Assembly (NCBI GenBank): GCA_024227475.1
Contig: JAAEUI010000611.1
Span: 1-63,746, forward strand
Direction of reading: 5' to 3'
Source: Paracoccaceae bacterium
Lineage (GTDB): Bacteria; Pseudomonadota; Alphaproteobacteria; Rhodobacterales; Rhodobacteraceae
Length of the DNA stretch: 63,746 bases
Position numbers and translations under genes: made by a program. Below the pieces are notes generated by a model. The model was not told where the DNA came from. It did not search any database and saw only the letters and a list, made by a program, of their open reading frames with translations. Positions 1 through 9,612 of the stretch are shown in pieces (position 1 is the first letter of the stretch; every line of letters starts with the position of its first letter).

Positions 1-79
1 CTTGACTACGTGTATAATACGTGTACAGATTGATTTGGTCTCAGATATCCTTTTATTTACAATGACTTAATGGTAGTTG

Positions 80-167
80 TGGCGGAGAGACAGGGATTCG
101 AACCCTGGGAGGCTTGCACCTCAACGGTTTTCAAGACCGCCGCATTCGACCACTCTGCCACCTCTCC
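80..167 (-). tRNA. tRNA-Ser (anticodon TGA)
   Basis: Read on the minus strand, the sequence starts GGAGAGGTGGCAGAGTGG and ends in a pairing TCTCTCC, discriminator G and an encoded CCA. The anticodon loop is CTTGAAA (anticodon TGA, reads UCA). A long variable arm lies between the anticodon and T arms, as expected for a class II serine tRNA. The T loop GGTTCGAATCC is canonical. No clear terminator follows in the remaining 79 bases at the window edge. Confidence 0.97.
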
Positions 168-427
168 GGTCAGACCAAAAATGATGCGCCTGGCCCCTGT
201 CGACTAGGTAAAACCGGTCCGAACAAACTTCAAGCGATATTTTGAGCAAAACTCGGCTGGCCAGAGAATCACAGATAATTAACGGACTTCCCTAACACCG
301 CCATCTTGGTTATTGTGCAGCCAAACCGGCCACTACAGGGCGGAAAGACCGGAATGAAGCAGAGCAGAACAGGCGGCGTTTCCAGAAACAATCGGAAAAT
401 CCGCACTGGGGACAGGAGACGGGAATT

Positions 428-1315
428 ATGGGTATCGACTGGAGTTCGAGTGGCACCAGGCTAACGGTCAGGTCCGGGCTTTTTGCATTGCTAATGGCCG
501 GCGTGGCCAGTTGCGATGAAGAAGGGCTGCAGGGCCTGAACTTCGGTAAGAAAAATTCTTCAGAGGAAACAGTAGAATCTGCCCCGAAGGGCAATTCTAT
601 AAAACTTGTTGAACGCGATGTCGAAGCGCCTGAAGCCTTTGAAGTGAATACCAAAGCTCTGTGGGATGGCCGTCCTTCACTCGGAGGGGTCTGGGTCGCA
701 CATCCAGACAGTAAGCAACCCGAACGCGTGATCATCCGAAATGAAACAAACGGAAAATTTGTTATTGGGGCATTGTTCCGGCGCGAACGGGCAAATCCCG
801 GGCCACTGCTGCAATTGTCTTCCGACGCTGCCTCCGCACTTGGGGTTCTGGCCGGAACGCCAACGATGCTGAAAGTGACAGCTCTGCGCCGGGAAACCGT
901 GAATGTCGAAGAAAAAAAGCCAACACCGGAACCTGAAACGCCGGAAACGGTGGCAACAACCGAAATCGAACCGGTAAGCACGTCGGAACTGGAAAGTTCT
1001 GTCATCGCATCTGTCAAAAAGGCAGAGAAACAGAAAAAAGCAGCGGCGGCACCTGCCGCTCCGACTCCGCTGAAATCCAAATTAAAGAAACCTTATGTAC
1101 AAATCGGTTTTTTCAGTGTTGAATCGAATGCCTCTGACAATGTTGCCGCGATGAAGAAAAGTGGCATTCCTGCCAAAATGGTTAAGTCCTCAAGCAATGG
1201 CAAACCCTTCTGGCGTGTCATCGCTGGACCGGCCGGCAATTCAACAGAACAAAAGCAACTGCTGGCAAAGGTTAAGGCCAAGGGGTTTACTGACGCCTAT
1301 TTCGTCTCTGAATAG
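428..1315 (+). CDS. SPOR-domain lipoprotein
   Basis: A 295-residue exported protein. The N-terminus has a short basic stretch, a hydrophobic run and a lipobox-like V-A-S-C around residue 29, which suggests lipid anchoring. The middle is low-complexity, rich in Glu, Pro, Thr and Lys, typical of a periplasmic spacer. The last ~75 residues (from KKPYVQIGFFSVESNA) match the SPOR fold, which binds denuded glycan strands of septal peptidoglycan. A GGAGACGGG sequence lies just before the ATG. The next gene encodes a D,D-carboxypeptidase, so a shared role in cell-wall maturation at division is plausible. Rare lipoprotein A is an alternative, but no RlpA barrel domain is visible. Confidence 0.85.
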   Translation: MGIDWSSSGTRLTVRSGLFALLMAGVASCDEEGLQGLNFGKKNSSEETVESAPKGNSIKLVERDVEAPEAFEVNTKALWDGRPSLGGVWVAHPDSKQPERVIIRNETNGKFVIGALFRRERANPGPLLQLSSDAASALGVLAGTPTMLKVTALRRETVNVEEKKPTPEPETPETVATTEIEPVSTSELESSVIASVKKAEKQKKAAAAPAAPTPLKSKLKKPYVQIGFFSVESNASDNVAAMKKSGIPAKMVKSSSNGKPFWRVIAGPAGNSTEQKQLLAKVKAKGFTDAYFVSE

Positions 1316-1429
1316 GCGGTTGGTTGCCGCCAATTCGTTGCTGGGAGTTGGATTCCAGTCAGAGAATTTGCAAATGATTGCTTTCATGGACTTCGTCCGG
1401 TTAAATATCGGGCAGGCGAATAGGAGCGC

Positions 1430-2581
1430 ATGCTGGCAATGACAAAGCTGGGATTAATTACCACAATCTATCTGGCAATCAGCCTGCCTGCTGGTGCGTA
1501 TGAAACTATTGCACGCGCAGCGATGGTGTTTGATCAGACAAGCAATACGGTTTTGCTGACGAAGAACGAAACCATGCCTCTGCCGCCTGCCTCAATGTCT
1601 AAGCTGATGACCTTAAACATGCTGTTTGAGGCGCTGCAGGACGGAAGGATCACGCTTGACACCCAATTCACTGTCTCTGCAAAAGCCTCGAAAAAGGGTG
1701 GATCCAAAATGTTCCTGCGCGACGGAGAGCGGGTATCGGTAGAGAACCTCATCCGGGGAATTATCGTTCATTCAGGAAACGATGCCTGCATCGTGGTTGC
1801 GGAAAACCTCGCCGGTTCCGAAGCTGACTTTGCCAGAATCATGACCAGCCGGGCGCTGAAACTCGGTATGAAAAATTCCACTTTTGCAAATGCCACTGGA
1901 TGGCCCGACCCCAATCAGAGGATGAGTGCTGCCGATCTGGTGCTGCTGGCTAGCAGGATTATTACGGATTTCCCAGAATTTTACGGGTATTTTCAGGAAG
2001 AAAGCTTTATCTGGGCTGATATCACGCAGGAAAATCGCAATCCCCTTATTAAACTTGGACTTGGCGTTGACGGCCTGAAAACCGGTCACACAACGGAGGC
2101 AGGGTATGGATTGGTCGCATCGGCCAGGCAGGGCAACCGGCGGGTCATTCTGATGATTACCGGACTCGAAAGCGCCGATGCGCGCGCGCGCGAGGGCGAG
2201 CGGCTGATGAATTGGGCCTTCCGGCAATTTTCAGAAAAAACCCTCATCGAAGCGGAAAAAAAAATCGTAGAAGCTCCGATTTGGTTCGGCCAACGCGATA
2301 GTGTCGGGCTGGAAACCGCCAAAGACGTTGTGGCTCTGGTTCCCTATGAGAGCAAAGACGATGTGAAACTGAAAGTCACCTATGACAGCCCGTTGCAGGC
2401 GCCGATCAGCAAGGGGCAAGAGGTTGGCTTTCTGACAGTTGAAATTCCAGGGCTGAAACCCACCCGTTATCCGGTGGTCGCCAGTCAGAGCGTTGCTACC
2501 GGTGGACTTCTCAAGCGGTTGAAAATTTCGGTTCAGGTTTTAACCGGGTCAATTGGCGCCCCCGCAGAAGCGACGAAATAA
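1430..2581 (+). CDS. dacC: D-alanyl-D-alanine carboxypeptidase (PBP5/6 type)
   Basis: A 383-residue serine-type penicillin-binding protein that trims the terminal D-Ala from peptidoglycan stem peptides in the periplasm. The N-terminal hydrophobic segment ending near PAGAYE is a signal peptide. All three active-site motifs are present: S55-M-S-K58, S115-G-N117 and K216-T-G218. The C-terminal ~110 residues match the PBP5 beta-rich C-terminal domain. AGGAG lies only three bases before the first ATG; a second in-frame ATG is nine bases downstream, so the start may be either. The gene follows the SPOR lipoprotein and sits three bases before tmk. The exact symbol (dacA, dacC, dacF) is not certain. 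Confidence 0.93.
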   Translation: MLAMTKLGLITTIYLAISLPAGAYETIARAAMVFDQTSNTVLLTKNETMPLPPASMSKLMTLNMLFEALQDGRITLDTQFTVSAKASKKGGSKMFLRDGERVSVENLIRGIIVHSGNDACIVVAENLAGSEADFARIMTSRALKLGMKNSTFANATGWPDPNQRMSAADLVLLASRIITDFPEFYGYFQEESFIWADITQENRNPLIKLGLGVDGLKTGHTTEAGYGLVASARQGNRRVILMITGLESADARAREGERLMNWAFRQFSEKTLIEAEKKIVEAPIWFGQRDSVGLETAKDVVALVPYESKDDVKLKVTYDSPLQAPISKGQEVGFLTVEIPGLKPTRYPVVASQSVATGGLLKRLKISVQVLTGSIGAPAEATK

Positions 2582-2584
2582 GAT

Positions 2585-3208
2585 ATGGCTGGCAGGGGCC
2601 TATTTATTACGTTTGAGGGCATCGACGGTTCGGGAAAATCCATGCAGGCATACCTGCTGGCGCGAGGTCTTGACGACCTGGGCCACCCCTCCCTACTGAC
2701 GCGCGAACCTGGTGGATCAGACGGAGCCGAGGAAATACGCCGACTTTTGGTTGAGGGCGATCCCGGGCGCTGGTCGCCGGAGACGGAGATATTGCTGTTT
2801 ACCGCCGCGCGAAGGGATCATCTAGAACGCACTATCCGGCCTGCAATTAGTCGCGGTGAAATTGTGGTCAGCGACCGTTTTGCCGACAGTACCCGGGTCT
2901 ACCAAGGGGTAGCACGTGCCGATTTGCGTAACACCGTGGATCGGTTGCACGAACTAATGATCGGTCGGGAGCCGGATATCACCTTTATCATCGACATGGA
3001 CCCGGAAATCGCGCTGTCCCGGGGCCTGGCTAGAAATTCGGGTGAAGACCGGTTTGAAGATTTCGGTTTGCCTTTTCAACGCGCACTGCGACAAGGGTTT
3101 CTGGACCTGGCAGCCGAATTCCCAGATCGCTGCGTTGTCATTGACGGAAACGACACCCCGGCGCCGATTCATGCGCAGATAAGTGAACGGGTCGAGGACC
3201 TGTTGTGA
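2585..3208 (+). CDS. tmk: Thymidylate kinase
   Basis: A 207-residue kinase that phosphorylates dTMP to dTDP in the cytoplasm for DNA synthesis. The P-loop GIDGSGKS is at residues 12-19, the TREPGG substrate motif is near residue 38, and the SDRFADS (DRY/F-like) motif near residue 95. Length is normal for bacterial Tmk. The stop codon overlaps the GTG start of holB (GTGA), so the two are probably translationally coupled; tmk-holB-tatD is a frequent bacterial gene order. Confidence 0.96.
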   Translation: MAGRGLFITFEGIDGSGKSMQAYLLARGLDDLGHPSLLTREPGGSDGAEEIRRLLVEGDPGRWSPETEILLFTAARRDHLERTIRPAISRGEIVVSDRFADSTRVYQGVARADLRNTVDRLHELMIGREPDITFIIDMDPEIALSRGLARNSGEDRFEDFGLPFQRALRQGFLDLAAEFPDRCVVIDGNDTPAPIHAQISERVEDLL

Positions 3209-4332
3209 ACACCGAAATCAGTATTCCGGAATCCGACCGGGCGAAGGACGCGCCCCATCCTCGCGAAACCCTTTCGTTGCTTGGGCAATCACAGGCCGAA
3301 AACCGTTTTCTACAGGCGTTTGACTCGGGGCGGCTGCACCACGCCTGGATGATCTCCGGGCCGGTTGGCATTGGTAAAGCGACGCTGGCTTGGCGCATTG
3401 CCCGTTTTTTACTGTGCCAGGCGAATGAGGATATGGCCGGGTTGTTTGCGGGTGCACCCAATAACCCCAATACGCTGGATACCGATCCGAGCCATCCTGT
3501 GGTCCGGCGGACTCAATCGCTTGGCGAACCGCGGCTGTTCTTGTGCCGCATTCCCTGGGATGAAAAGGCCAAACGGCTGAAATCGGCGATTTCTGTGGAG
3601 GAAGTTCGCAAACTGAAGAGCTTTTTTAACCTGTCCGCAGCAGATGGGGGTTGGCGGGTTGCAATCATAGACGCAGCCGATCAACTTACCCGCTCAGCTG
3701 CTAATGCCTTGTTGAAGATCCTCGAAGAACCACCTGAAAAAGTTGTAATAATTCTCATCAGTCATCAGCCTTCGAAGCTCTTGCCAACCATCCGGTCCCG
3801 TTGCCGCGACCTACGCTGTTCAAAACTGTCGCAGTCAGATCAGATGACTGCGCTTCACCAGGCCGGATTTGAAGTAGGGGCAGAAGCCGACACGTTGTCG
3901 ATATTGTCGGATGGTTCAGTTGGCACAGCTATCCGACTGATAAATTCCGAAGGCGTCATATTGTACAAATCCCTTGTTTCTCTTGCAGCCACTGCACCAT
4001 CTCTTGACCGCGCAACTGCTTTGCCTCTGGCTGACAAATGCACCGGAAGAGACGCCGCCGCCCGATATGACGTTACTGTCCAGATGATTTCTTTGCTTCT
4101 GGCCCGGCTGGCAATATTTGGCGCTTTGCAGCCTCCGGTCTGGACCGAAGCAGCCCCAGGTGAAGCGTTGATGCTGGCAAAACTCGCTCCAAATGCAGCG
4201 TGCGGGCGAAAATGGGCGGATTTGGCTCAGTCACTCACTTTGCGCGTTTCCCATGCCCGCGCGGTAAATCTTGACCCATCCAGCGTGATCCTAGATATGT
4301 TGCTGAAACTGAACGAAACGGCGCGGAACTGA
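3205..4332 (+). CDS. holB: DNA polymerase III subunit delta'
   Basis: A 375-residue clamp-loader subunit. It starts with GTG overlapping the tmk stop. The Walker A-like GPVGIGKAT is at residues 52-60 and the family segment ALLKILEEPP is about residue 170. It belongs to the complex that loads the beta sliding clamp at the replication fork. Between the two motifs are Cys residues, but the full four-Cys zinc module of E. coli delta' is not obvious here, as is common in alphaproteobacteria. It sits between tmk and tatD. Confidence 0.94.
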   Translation: MNTEISIPESDRAKDAPHPRETLSLLGQSQAENRFLQAFDSGRLHHAWMISGPVGIGKATLAWRIARFLLCQANEDMAGLFAGAPNNPNTLDTDPSHPVVRRTQSLGEPRLFLCRIPWDEKAKRLKSAISVEEVRKLKSFFNLSAADGGWRVAIIDAADQLTRSAANALLKILEEPPEKVVIILISHQPSKLLPTIRSRCRDLRCSKLSQSDQMTALHQAGFEVGAEADTLSILSDGSVGTAIRLINSEGVILYKSLVSLAATAPSLDRATALPLADKCTGRDAAARYDVTVQMISLLLARLAIFGALQPPVWTEAAPGEALMLAKLAPNAACGRKWADLAQSLTLRVSHARAVNLDPSSVILDMLLKLNETARN

Positions 4333-4341
4333 CCGGCGCAG

Positions 4342-5160
4342 ATGAGTCCCGAAATGCCCGCAAAACCACAAATCACCGATAGTCATTGCCACCTCGATTT
4401 CCCGGATTTTGACGGTGAACTGCCCAGTATAGTCGCGCGTGCACAGGACGCGGGAGTGGCCCGCATGGTCACAATTTGCACCCGTTTGTGCAATGAACCC
4501 AGGGTTCGGCAAATTGCCGAGGCTTATGCTCCTGTTTTCTATGCCGCGGGCACGCATCCAATGAGTGCGGCGGAAGAACCGATGGCAACGATCGAGCAAC
4601 TGGTGGAAATCGCCCGCCATCCGAAAATGGTCGGGATCGGAGAAACCGGGCTGGATTATCATTACACCAGCGAGAGCAAGGAAGTTCAGCAGGAGAGTTT
4701 ACACATTCATATCGAAGCAGCCCGCCAGACCGGCCTGCCACTGATCATTCACGCCCGGGCAGCTGATGACGACATGGCTCGGATCCTAAAGGAAGAACAC
4801 CAATCGGGCGCTTACACCTGCGTCATGCACTGTTTTTCCAGTTCAGCAGAGCTGGGCCGGGCGGCTTTAGACTTGGGGTTTTACCTGTCGATGTCAGGCA
4901 TTGCGACCTTCAAAAACAGCCAAGAACTGCGGGAAGTATTTACAGCTGCGCCGCCAAATCGAGTGCTGGTGGAAACCGACGCACCCTATCTTGCGCCGGT
5001 TCCTTATCGCGGCAAGCGCAACGAGCCCGCCTATACCGCCAATACGGCACGGGTCGGAGCCGAGGTGTTTGGCATGGAATATGAGGAATTTGCCGCGCAA
5101 ACCACCGAGAATTTTGAACGGCTTTTTACCAAGGCCGCAAAATATGGGCTGGTCGCGTAA
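4342..5160 (+). CDS. tatD: TatD family metal-dependent deoxyribonuclease
   Basis: A 272-residue TIM-barrel metallohydrolase. The metal-binding DSHCHLDFPDFD is at the N-terminus, GIGETGLDYHY near residue 100, HARAADDD near residue 135, and the late ETDAPYLAP motif near residue 215. TatD-family enzymes are 3'-5' exonucleases linked to DNA repair and turnover. A second in-frame ATG four codons in is an alternative start. The TAA stop overlaps the next gene's ATG (TAATG), indicating coupling. Confidence 0.93.
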   Translation: MSPEMPAKPQITDSHCHLDFPDFDGELPSIVARAQDAGVARMVTICTRLCNEPRVRQIAEAYAPVFYAAGTHPMSAAEEPMATIEQLVEIARHPKMVGIGETGLDYHYTSESKEVQQESLHIHIEAARQTGLPLIIHARAADDDMARILKEEHQSGAYTCVMHCFSSSAELGRAALDLGFYLSMSGIATFKNSQELREVFTAAPPNRVLVETDAPYLAPVPYRGKRNEPAYTANTARVGAEVFGMEYEEFAAQTTENFERLFTKAAKYGLVA

Positions 5161-5957
5161 TGGCGCATCGTGTGTTTACCATATTGGGGTGTGGGTCTTC
5201 GGGCGGCGTGCCGCGTTTGGGCGGTCACTGGGGTGCGTGCGATCCCAACGAACCCAAAAACCGCCGTCAGCGCTGTTCGATGCTGGTGCAGCAATATGAT
5301 GACGGCGGTGTCACAAGCGTTCTGATCGACACTTCACCGGACCTGCGCAATCAGCTGCTGGGCGCGGAAATCGGCCATCTTGACGGAGTGGTTTACACCC
5401 ATGACCACGCTGACCACACCCATGGGCTCGACGATCTGCGCATGATCGTGTTCAACATGCGCAAGCGGGTACCGGTCTGGGCGGACGAGGCCACGCAGCG
5501 CACGCTCGTAAGCCGGTTTGGCTACGCTTTTGTGCAGCCGGAGGGCAGCCTTTATAAGCCAATCCTGGAAATGCAGGACATGCACGGCCCGGTTACCATT
5601 GGCGGTGATGGCGGCGAAATCACCTTTGAACCCTTCCCAGTCCAGCACGGAGGGATTATGGCAAATGGGTTCCGGATTGGTGGACTGGCCTATCTGCCCG
5701 ACGTTTCAGAGATGACCGAAAAAAGCTGGAAAGCTGTTGAGAACCTCGACTACTGGGTGTTGGATGCCTTACGACGTGACCCGCACCCAACCCATATCCA
5801 TCTCGACAAAGCGCTGGAGTGGATTGAGACGGTTCAGCCAAAACGGGCTGTATTAACAAATATGCACATAGATCTGGATTACCAGACGCTCAGCAATGAA
5901 ACCGCCAACCACATATCGGTCGCCTTTGACGGTATGCAAATTATGCTCGACCTCTGA
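5160..5957 (+). CDS. PhnP-like MBL-fold hydrolase
   Basis: A 265-residue metallo-beta-lactamase-fold protein. It begins with FTILGCGSSGGVPRLGG, typical of the PhnP/RNase Z-like branch, and has the zinc-binding HDHADHTHG motif near residue 80 and later His ligands (VQHGG, NMHIDLDY). PhnP itself is a cyclic phosphodiesterase of the C-P lyase pathway, but no phn genes are nearby. The tmk-holB-tatD-MBL order is recurrent in alphaproteobacteria, so a housekeeping phosphodiesterase role is more likely. The stop overlaps the AEC transporter start (TGATG). Confidence 0.88.
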   Translation: MAHRVFTILGCGSSGGVPRLGGHWGACDPNEPKNRRQRCSMLVQQYDDGGVTSVLIDTSPDLRNQLLGAEIGHLDGVVYTHDHADHTHGLDDLRMIVFNMRKRVPVWADEATQRTLVSRFGYAFVQPEGSLYKPILEMQDMHGPVTIGGDGGEITFEPFPVQHGGIMANGFRIGGLAYLPDVSEMTEKSWKAVENLDYWVLDALRRDPHPTHIHLDKALEWIETVQPKRAVLTNMHIDLDYQTLSNETANHISVAFDGMQIMLDL

Positions 5958-7027
5958 TGTTGAGTATTTTGCAAACTGTTTTGCCGGTCTTTCTGATTAT
6001 CGGGGCGGGATACTGCGCCGTAAGATTCAATCTCTTCGCAAAAGCTCACGCCGACGCGCTGATGAAGTTCACCCAGAATTTCGCGATCCCCTGCTTGTTA
6101 TTCCTGGCGATCGCCAGACTGGATCTGGAAACCGTTTTCCGGCCCCAAATACTGCTGTCCTTCTACACTGGTTCATTGACCTGTTTCATTCTTGGCACCA
6201 TCGGCGCAAGGATGATCTTCCACCGCCGCCCGGGCGAGGCCGTTGCAATCGGGTTTTGCGGGCTCTATGCCAACAGCGTCCTACTTGGCCTGCCGATCAT
6301 TGAACGCGCTTATGGAACTGCAGCGCAAGAACCGGTTTTTGCGATCATCGCGATCCATGCGCCGTTTTGCTATCTTCTGGGCATCACGACAATGGAATTT
6401 GCCCGCGCCGACGGCCGCAGATTGCCAGCAACGATACGGATTGTATCAAAGGCCATGTTCTCCAACGCGCTGATGATCGGACTGATGCTTGGGTTTCTTG
6501 CCAATCTGACAAATACCAGCCTCCCGGAAACCATCAACTCAGCCGTCGATATGTTGGCACGCGCTGCCCTGCCTGCTGCGCTTTTTGGGATGGGGGGTGT
6601 TCTGGTTCGTTACGGTCTGACAGGTAACATGGGCGAGGTTGCGATGATCGTGGTTGTCAAACTTGTCATCCACCCGATCATTGCTCTGATGATGGCGACC
6701 TTGGTGTTTGGCCTGAGCGATACTTTCACCCGCGCCGTAGTGGTTACGGCTGCCATGGCACCCGGCGTCAATACCTACGTTTTTGCCAATATGTACAACC
6801 GGGCCAAAGACACCGCTGCAGCCTCCGTCCTGATCGGGACAGCGCTTTCTATCGTGTCCGTTAGCCTGTGGATTGGCATTCTTGGTCAAAGCAACCCGCA
6901 ATCCAAGCAGATTAGCTTAAAGGTCATATATCTCACCAAACTTCCGATTCAGATACCGCATCAGCGGCGCTTCGCTTGGAGCGTGCCCTATCGTCTGTTT
7001 GATCACCGTCAGCGGTTCAAGCACTGA
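5957..7027 (+). CDS. AEC family transporter with unusual C-terminal extension
   Basis: A 356-residue inner-membrane permease of the auxin efflux carrier (AEC/YfdV-like) family, with about ten hydrophobic segments split by a polar central loop. Homologues move small carboxylates; the substrate here cannot be read. Family homology ends around residue 312 (LSIVSVSLWIGILG). The last ~40 residues run antisense through the end of the M32 carboxypeptidase gene, giving a 111-base convergent overlap, and look basic and non-native. The ancestral stop was probably lost and translation now continues to the next TGA. Confidence 0.85.
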   Translation: MLSILQTVLPVFLIIGAGYCAVRFNLFAKAHADALMKFTQNFAIPCLLFLAIARLDLETVFRPQILLSFYTGSLTCFILGTIGARMIFHRRPGEAVAIGFCGLYANSVLLGLPIIERAYGTAAQEPVFAIIAIHAPFCYLLGITTMEFARADGRRLPATIRIVSKAMFSNALMIGLMLGFLANLTNTSLPETINSAVDMLARAALPAALFGMGGVLVRYGLTGNMGEVAMIVVVKLVIHPIIALMMATLVFGLSDTFTRAVVVTAAMAPGVNTYVFANMYNRAKDTAAASVLIGTALSIVSVSLWIGILGQSNPQSKQISLKVIYLTKLPIQIPHQRRFAWSVPYRLFDHRQRFKH

Positions 7028-8404
7028 TCCGTGCTGATGAATGCGCTCACCCATCCAAGCCACCGCTTGTCCGGCATCTCCTCGATCCAGATTTTCCTGC
7101 AATTCAGGGATATCGTGCAACAGGCATTCATAAAGTTCTCCGGCGTAAATATTGCCAAGCGAATAGGTCGGGAAATATCCAAACAGACCGACTGACCAGT
7201 GAACGTCCTGCAACACACCATCTGCAGCGCTTTGAACCGGATAGCCAAAGTCCAGCAAAAACCGGTCGTTCCAGGCAGCCTCCAGATCTGCAACTTCCAG
7301 ATCGCCACCTATCAATGCCCGTTCCAAGTCGTACCGCAGCATGACGTGCAGGTTATACTGGACCTCGTCCGCCTCGGTGCGAATAAACCCGCGGCCCACA
7401 TTGTTGACGACCTGGTAAAAAACATCTTCGCTTGCAATGCCAAAGTCGCCAAACACCTCAAGCATCCGTCTGTAAAGGTAGCCGGTAAAGGCTCGGCTTC
7501 GGCCTAGTTGGTTTTCTGCAATCCGGCTCTGGGATTCGTGCACCCCCATGCTAGCGCCCCTTCCTGACGGGGTCAGACCGTGGCGCCGATCTACGGTCTG
7601 TTCATAAACCGCATGCCCAACCTCGTGAATCGTTGAGTAAAAACAGTTGAACGGGTCGGCTTCCGCCACACGGGTTGTAATCCGGACATCATTATAACTG
7701 CCCGAAGAAAACGGGTGCACCGAAAAATCAAGCCGTCCGCGTTCCCAGTCGTATCCAAAGGAGGAAGCCAGTTCACGGGCGATCAGCATCTGCTGGTCCT
7801 TTGAAAAGGAACCCTGCAGTTCGGGAAATTCCACCCCGCTGTCATTGATCCGCTGACGTAAACCAACCAACCCCTGGCGCAGCGCGCCAAACAAACGGTC
7901 AAGTTCGTCAGCCGTCATGCCCGGTTCGTAGGTGTCCAGCAAAGCATTGTACAAATTTCCGTCCTCGGACAGCGCTTGTGCCTCCTGCCGGCGAAGGTTC
8001 AGTACCTCTGCCAGGATACCCTTGAAATCCGCAAACCGGCCCGCAGCCCGGGCATCAGCCCAAACACCCTGAGCCTCAGACGTTATCCTCGCAAGTTCAA
8101 CAGCCAGATCTGCCGGGATTTTTGATTTCTTGTCATAACTCCAGCGGACCAAACGTAAGTTCCCAACTGCCGTCTGATCCATATCGTCCGCATGGATCTG
8201 CCCCAGCCAATCAGGGATCCGCGGATCGGTCTGGCGGGCGTGCAACACCGCTTCAAGTGCACTTGATTGCTCCGCCCGCTGAGCGGCTGCTCCGCGGGGC
8301 ATCTGGGTCTCCTGATCCCACCCCAGCAGGCCAGAGACCTGTTCAAGCGCAACAGTGCCACGCACATGGGCCATCAATTCATCGTAAGCACTGTTTGAGG
8401 TCAT
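6917..8404 (-). CDS. Carboxypeptidase Taq-type metallopeptidase (M32)
   Basis: A 495-residue zinc carboxypeptidase of family M32 (thermostable carboxypeptidase 1). The zinc motif HEVGH occurs in STIHEVGHAVYEQ about residue 265, followed by SRIAENQLGRS-type and IRTEADEVQYNLH motifs characteristic of the family. It removes C-terminal residues from peptides in the cytoplasm. Length is normal. It is followed upstream on the same strand by ctaA with only 12 bases between them. The C-terminal end overlaps the opposing AEC transporter gene. Confidence 0.95.
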   Translation of the reverse strand: MTSNSAYDELMAHVRGTVALEQVSGLLGWDQETQMPRGAAAQRAEQSSALEAVLHARQTDPRIPDWLGQIHADDMDQTAVGNLRLVRWSYDKKSKIPADLAVELARITSEAQGVWADARAAGRFADFKGILAEVLNLRRQEAQALSEDGNLYNALLDTYEPGMTADELDRLFGALRQGLVGLRQRINDSGVEFPELQGSFSKDQQMLIARELASSFGYDWERGRLDFSVHPFSSGSYNDVRITTRVAEADPFNCFYSTIHEVGHAVYEQTVDRRHGLTPSGRGASMGVHESQSRIAENQLGRSRAFTGYLYRRMLEVFGDFGIASEDVFYQVVNNVGRGFIRTEADEVQYNLHVMLRYDLERALIGGDLEVADLEAAWNDRFLLDFGYPVQSAADGVLQDVHWSVGLFGYFPTYSLGNIYAGELYECLLHDIPELQENLDRGDAGQAVAWMGERIHQHGSVLEPLTVIKQTIGHAPSEAPLMRYLNRKFGEIYDL

Positions 8405-8416
8405 TTGGTTTCCAGA

Positions 8417-9553
8417 CTATCGGATGCTTTGAGCCAAGGGGTAAAGTGCGAGAAACCGGCCACGTAATACGGCACAGATCACCATAATTGCCCCGATCTG
8501 ATGCAGGATCGCAGATTGCCAGGGCGCGGCATACAGCACGGTGACAATACCAAACACCATTTGAACAGCAATCAAGAGCACGGCCAGATCGAACACCCGG
8601 CGGGTTGTTATAACGGCCGAACTGCGGCTCACCCACCAGACAAAACCAGAAACCGCCAGAACCAGATACCCCACCATCCGGTGGTCAAACTGTACCAGCG
8701 CCGGGTTCTCAAAAAAGTTACTCCACAACGGGGTGTAATCAAAACTCTCAGACGGCAGAAACTCACCGTTCATCATTGGCCAGTCGATGTAGCCCCGACC
8801 TGCATCAATCCCTGCCACCAAGGCGCCCAGCAGGATCTGAACAAGGATAAGCCCGGTAAGAACGCTCGAAAGGCGCACCAGACCCGGCTCTTTGCTGCGC
8901 CGCGCCTGCATCAGTTCGATTTCCGATCTGTTGAGCTGCCAAAATAACCAGATGATTGTACCCAGGATAACAAAAGCCAGCCCCAAATGGATCGCCAAGC
9001 GATAGGACGCGACATCGATCATCCGCCCTGTCAGACCCGAGGACACCATCCACCAGCCCACCGCGCCCTGCAGACCACCCAGAATACCGATCCCCAACAG
9101 CCTTGGTGTCCAGCCCACCGGGATACGTTTGGTTACCAGGAAAAACCCAAATCCAACGGCCCAGACCAGCCCGATCAGGCGGCCCAGCTGGCGGTGGCCC
9201 CATTCCCACCAATAGATCGACTTGAACTCTGCAAGCGTCATGTTTTTGTTTTGCAACTGGTATTCCGGTATCTGCTGATATCGTTCGAATTCACCTTCCC
9301 AGGCCTCAGCACTCATTGGCGGCACAGCGCCTGTGACCGGCTTCCATTCTGTGATCGACAAGCCGCTGTCCGTCAGGCGGGTCAGCCCGCCGACAACAAT
9401 CATCATCGACACCAAAACAAACAAAGCCATCAACCACCGCGCAATGGCCCTGCGCGATCCGCGTTTGCCGCTGTCAATCACACCGCCTTTTGGAGTATCC
9501 GGCACGGGCTTGCCATCGCTGACGTCTTCAAAAATACTGCGGGGTTTGCTCAT
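8417..9553 (-). CDS. ctaA: Heme A synthase (COX15/CtaA)
   Basis: A 378-residue integral membrane protein with eight predicted hydrophobic spans. It converts heme O to heme A for aa3-type cytochrome oxidase. Conserved histidine sites appear in order: EWGHRQLGR, the IHLGLAF helix, FDHRMVGYL and LHQIGAI, matching the two four-helix bundles of the family. The long cytoplasmic N-terminus rich in charged residues is typical of alphaproteobacterial (type 2) members. No other oxidase genes are in the window. Confidence 0.95.
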   Translation of the reverse strand: MSKPRSIFEDVSDGKPVPDTPKGGVIDSGKRGSRRAIARWLMALFVLVSMMIVVGGLTRLTDSGLSITEWKPVTGAVPPMSAEAWEGEFERYQQIPEYQLQNKNMTLAEFKSIYWWEWGHRQLGRLIGLVWAVGFGFFLVTKRIPVGWTPRLLGIGILGGLQGAVGWWMVSSGLTGRMIDVASYRLAIHLGLAFVILGTIIWLFWQLNRSEIELMQARRSKEPGLVRLSSVLTGLILVQILLGALVAGIDAGRGYIDWPMMNGEFLPSESFDYTPLWSNFFENPALVQFDHRMVGYLVLAVSGFVWWVSRSSAVITTRRVFDLAVLLIAVQMVFGIVTVLYAAPWQSAILHQIGAIMVICAVLRGRFLALYPLAQSIR

Positions 9554-9612
9554 GGGAGGCTCCGGTAATTCCTCGGAAATCTAGGGGGTCTTTAAGGCGT
9601 GGACAAGCACTG

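Noticed and set aside
2-18. TTGACT and TATAAT near the window start as a promoter
   Set aside because: They are only five bases apart, far from the required ~17.
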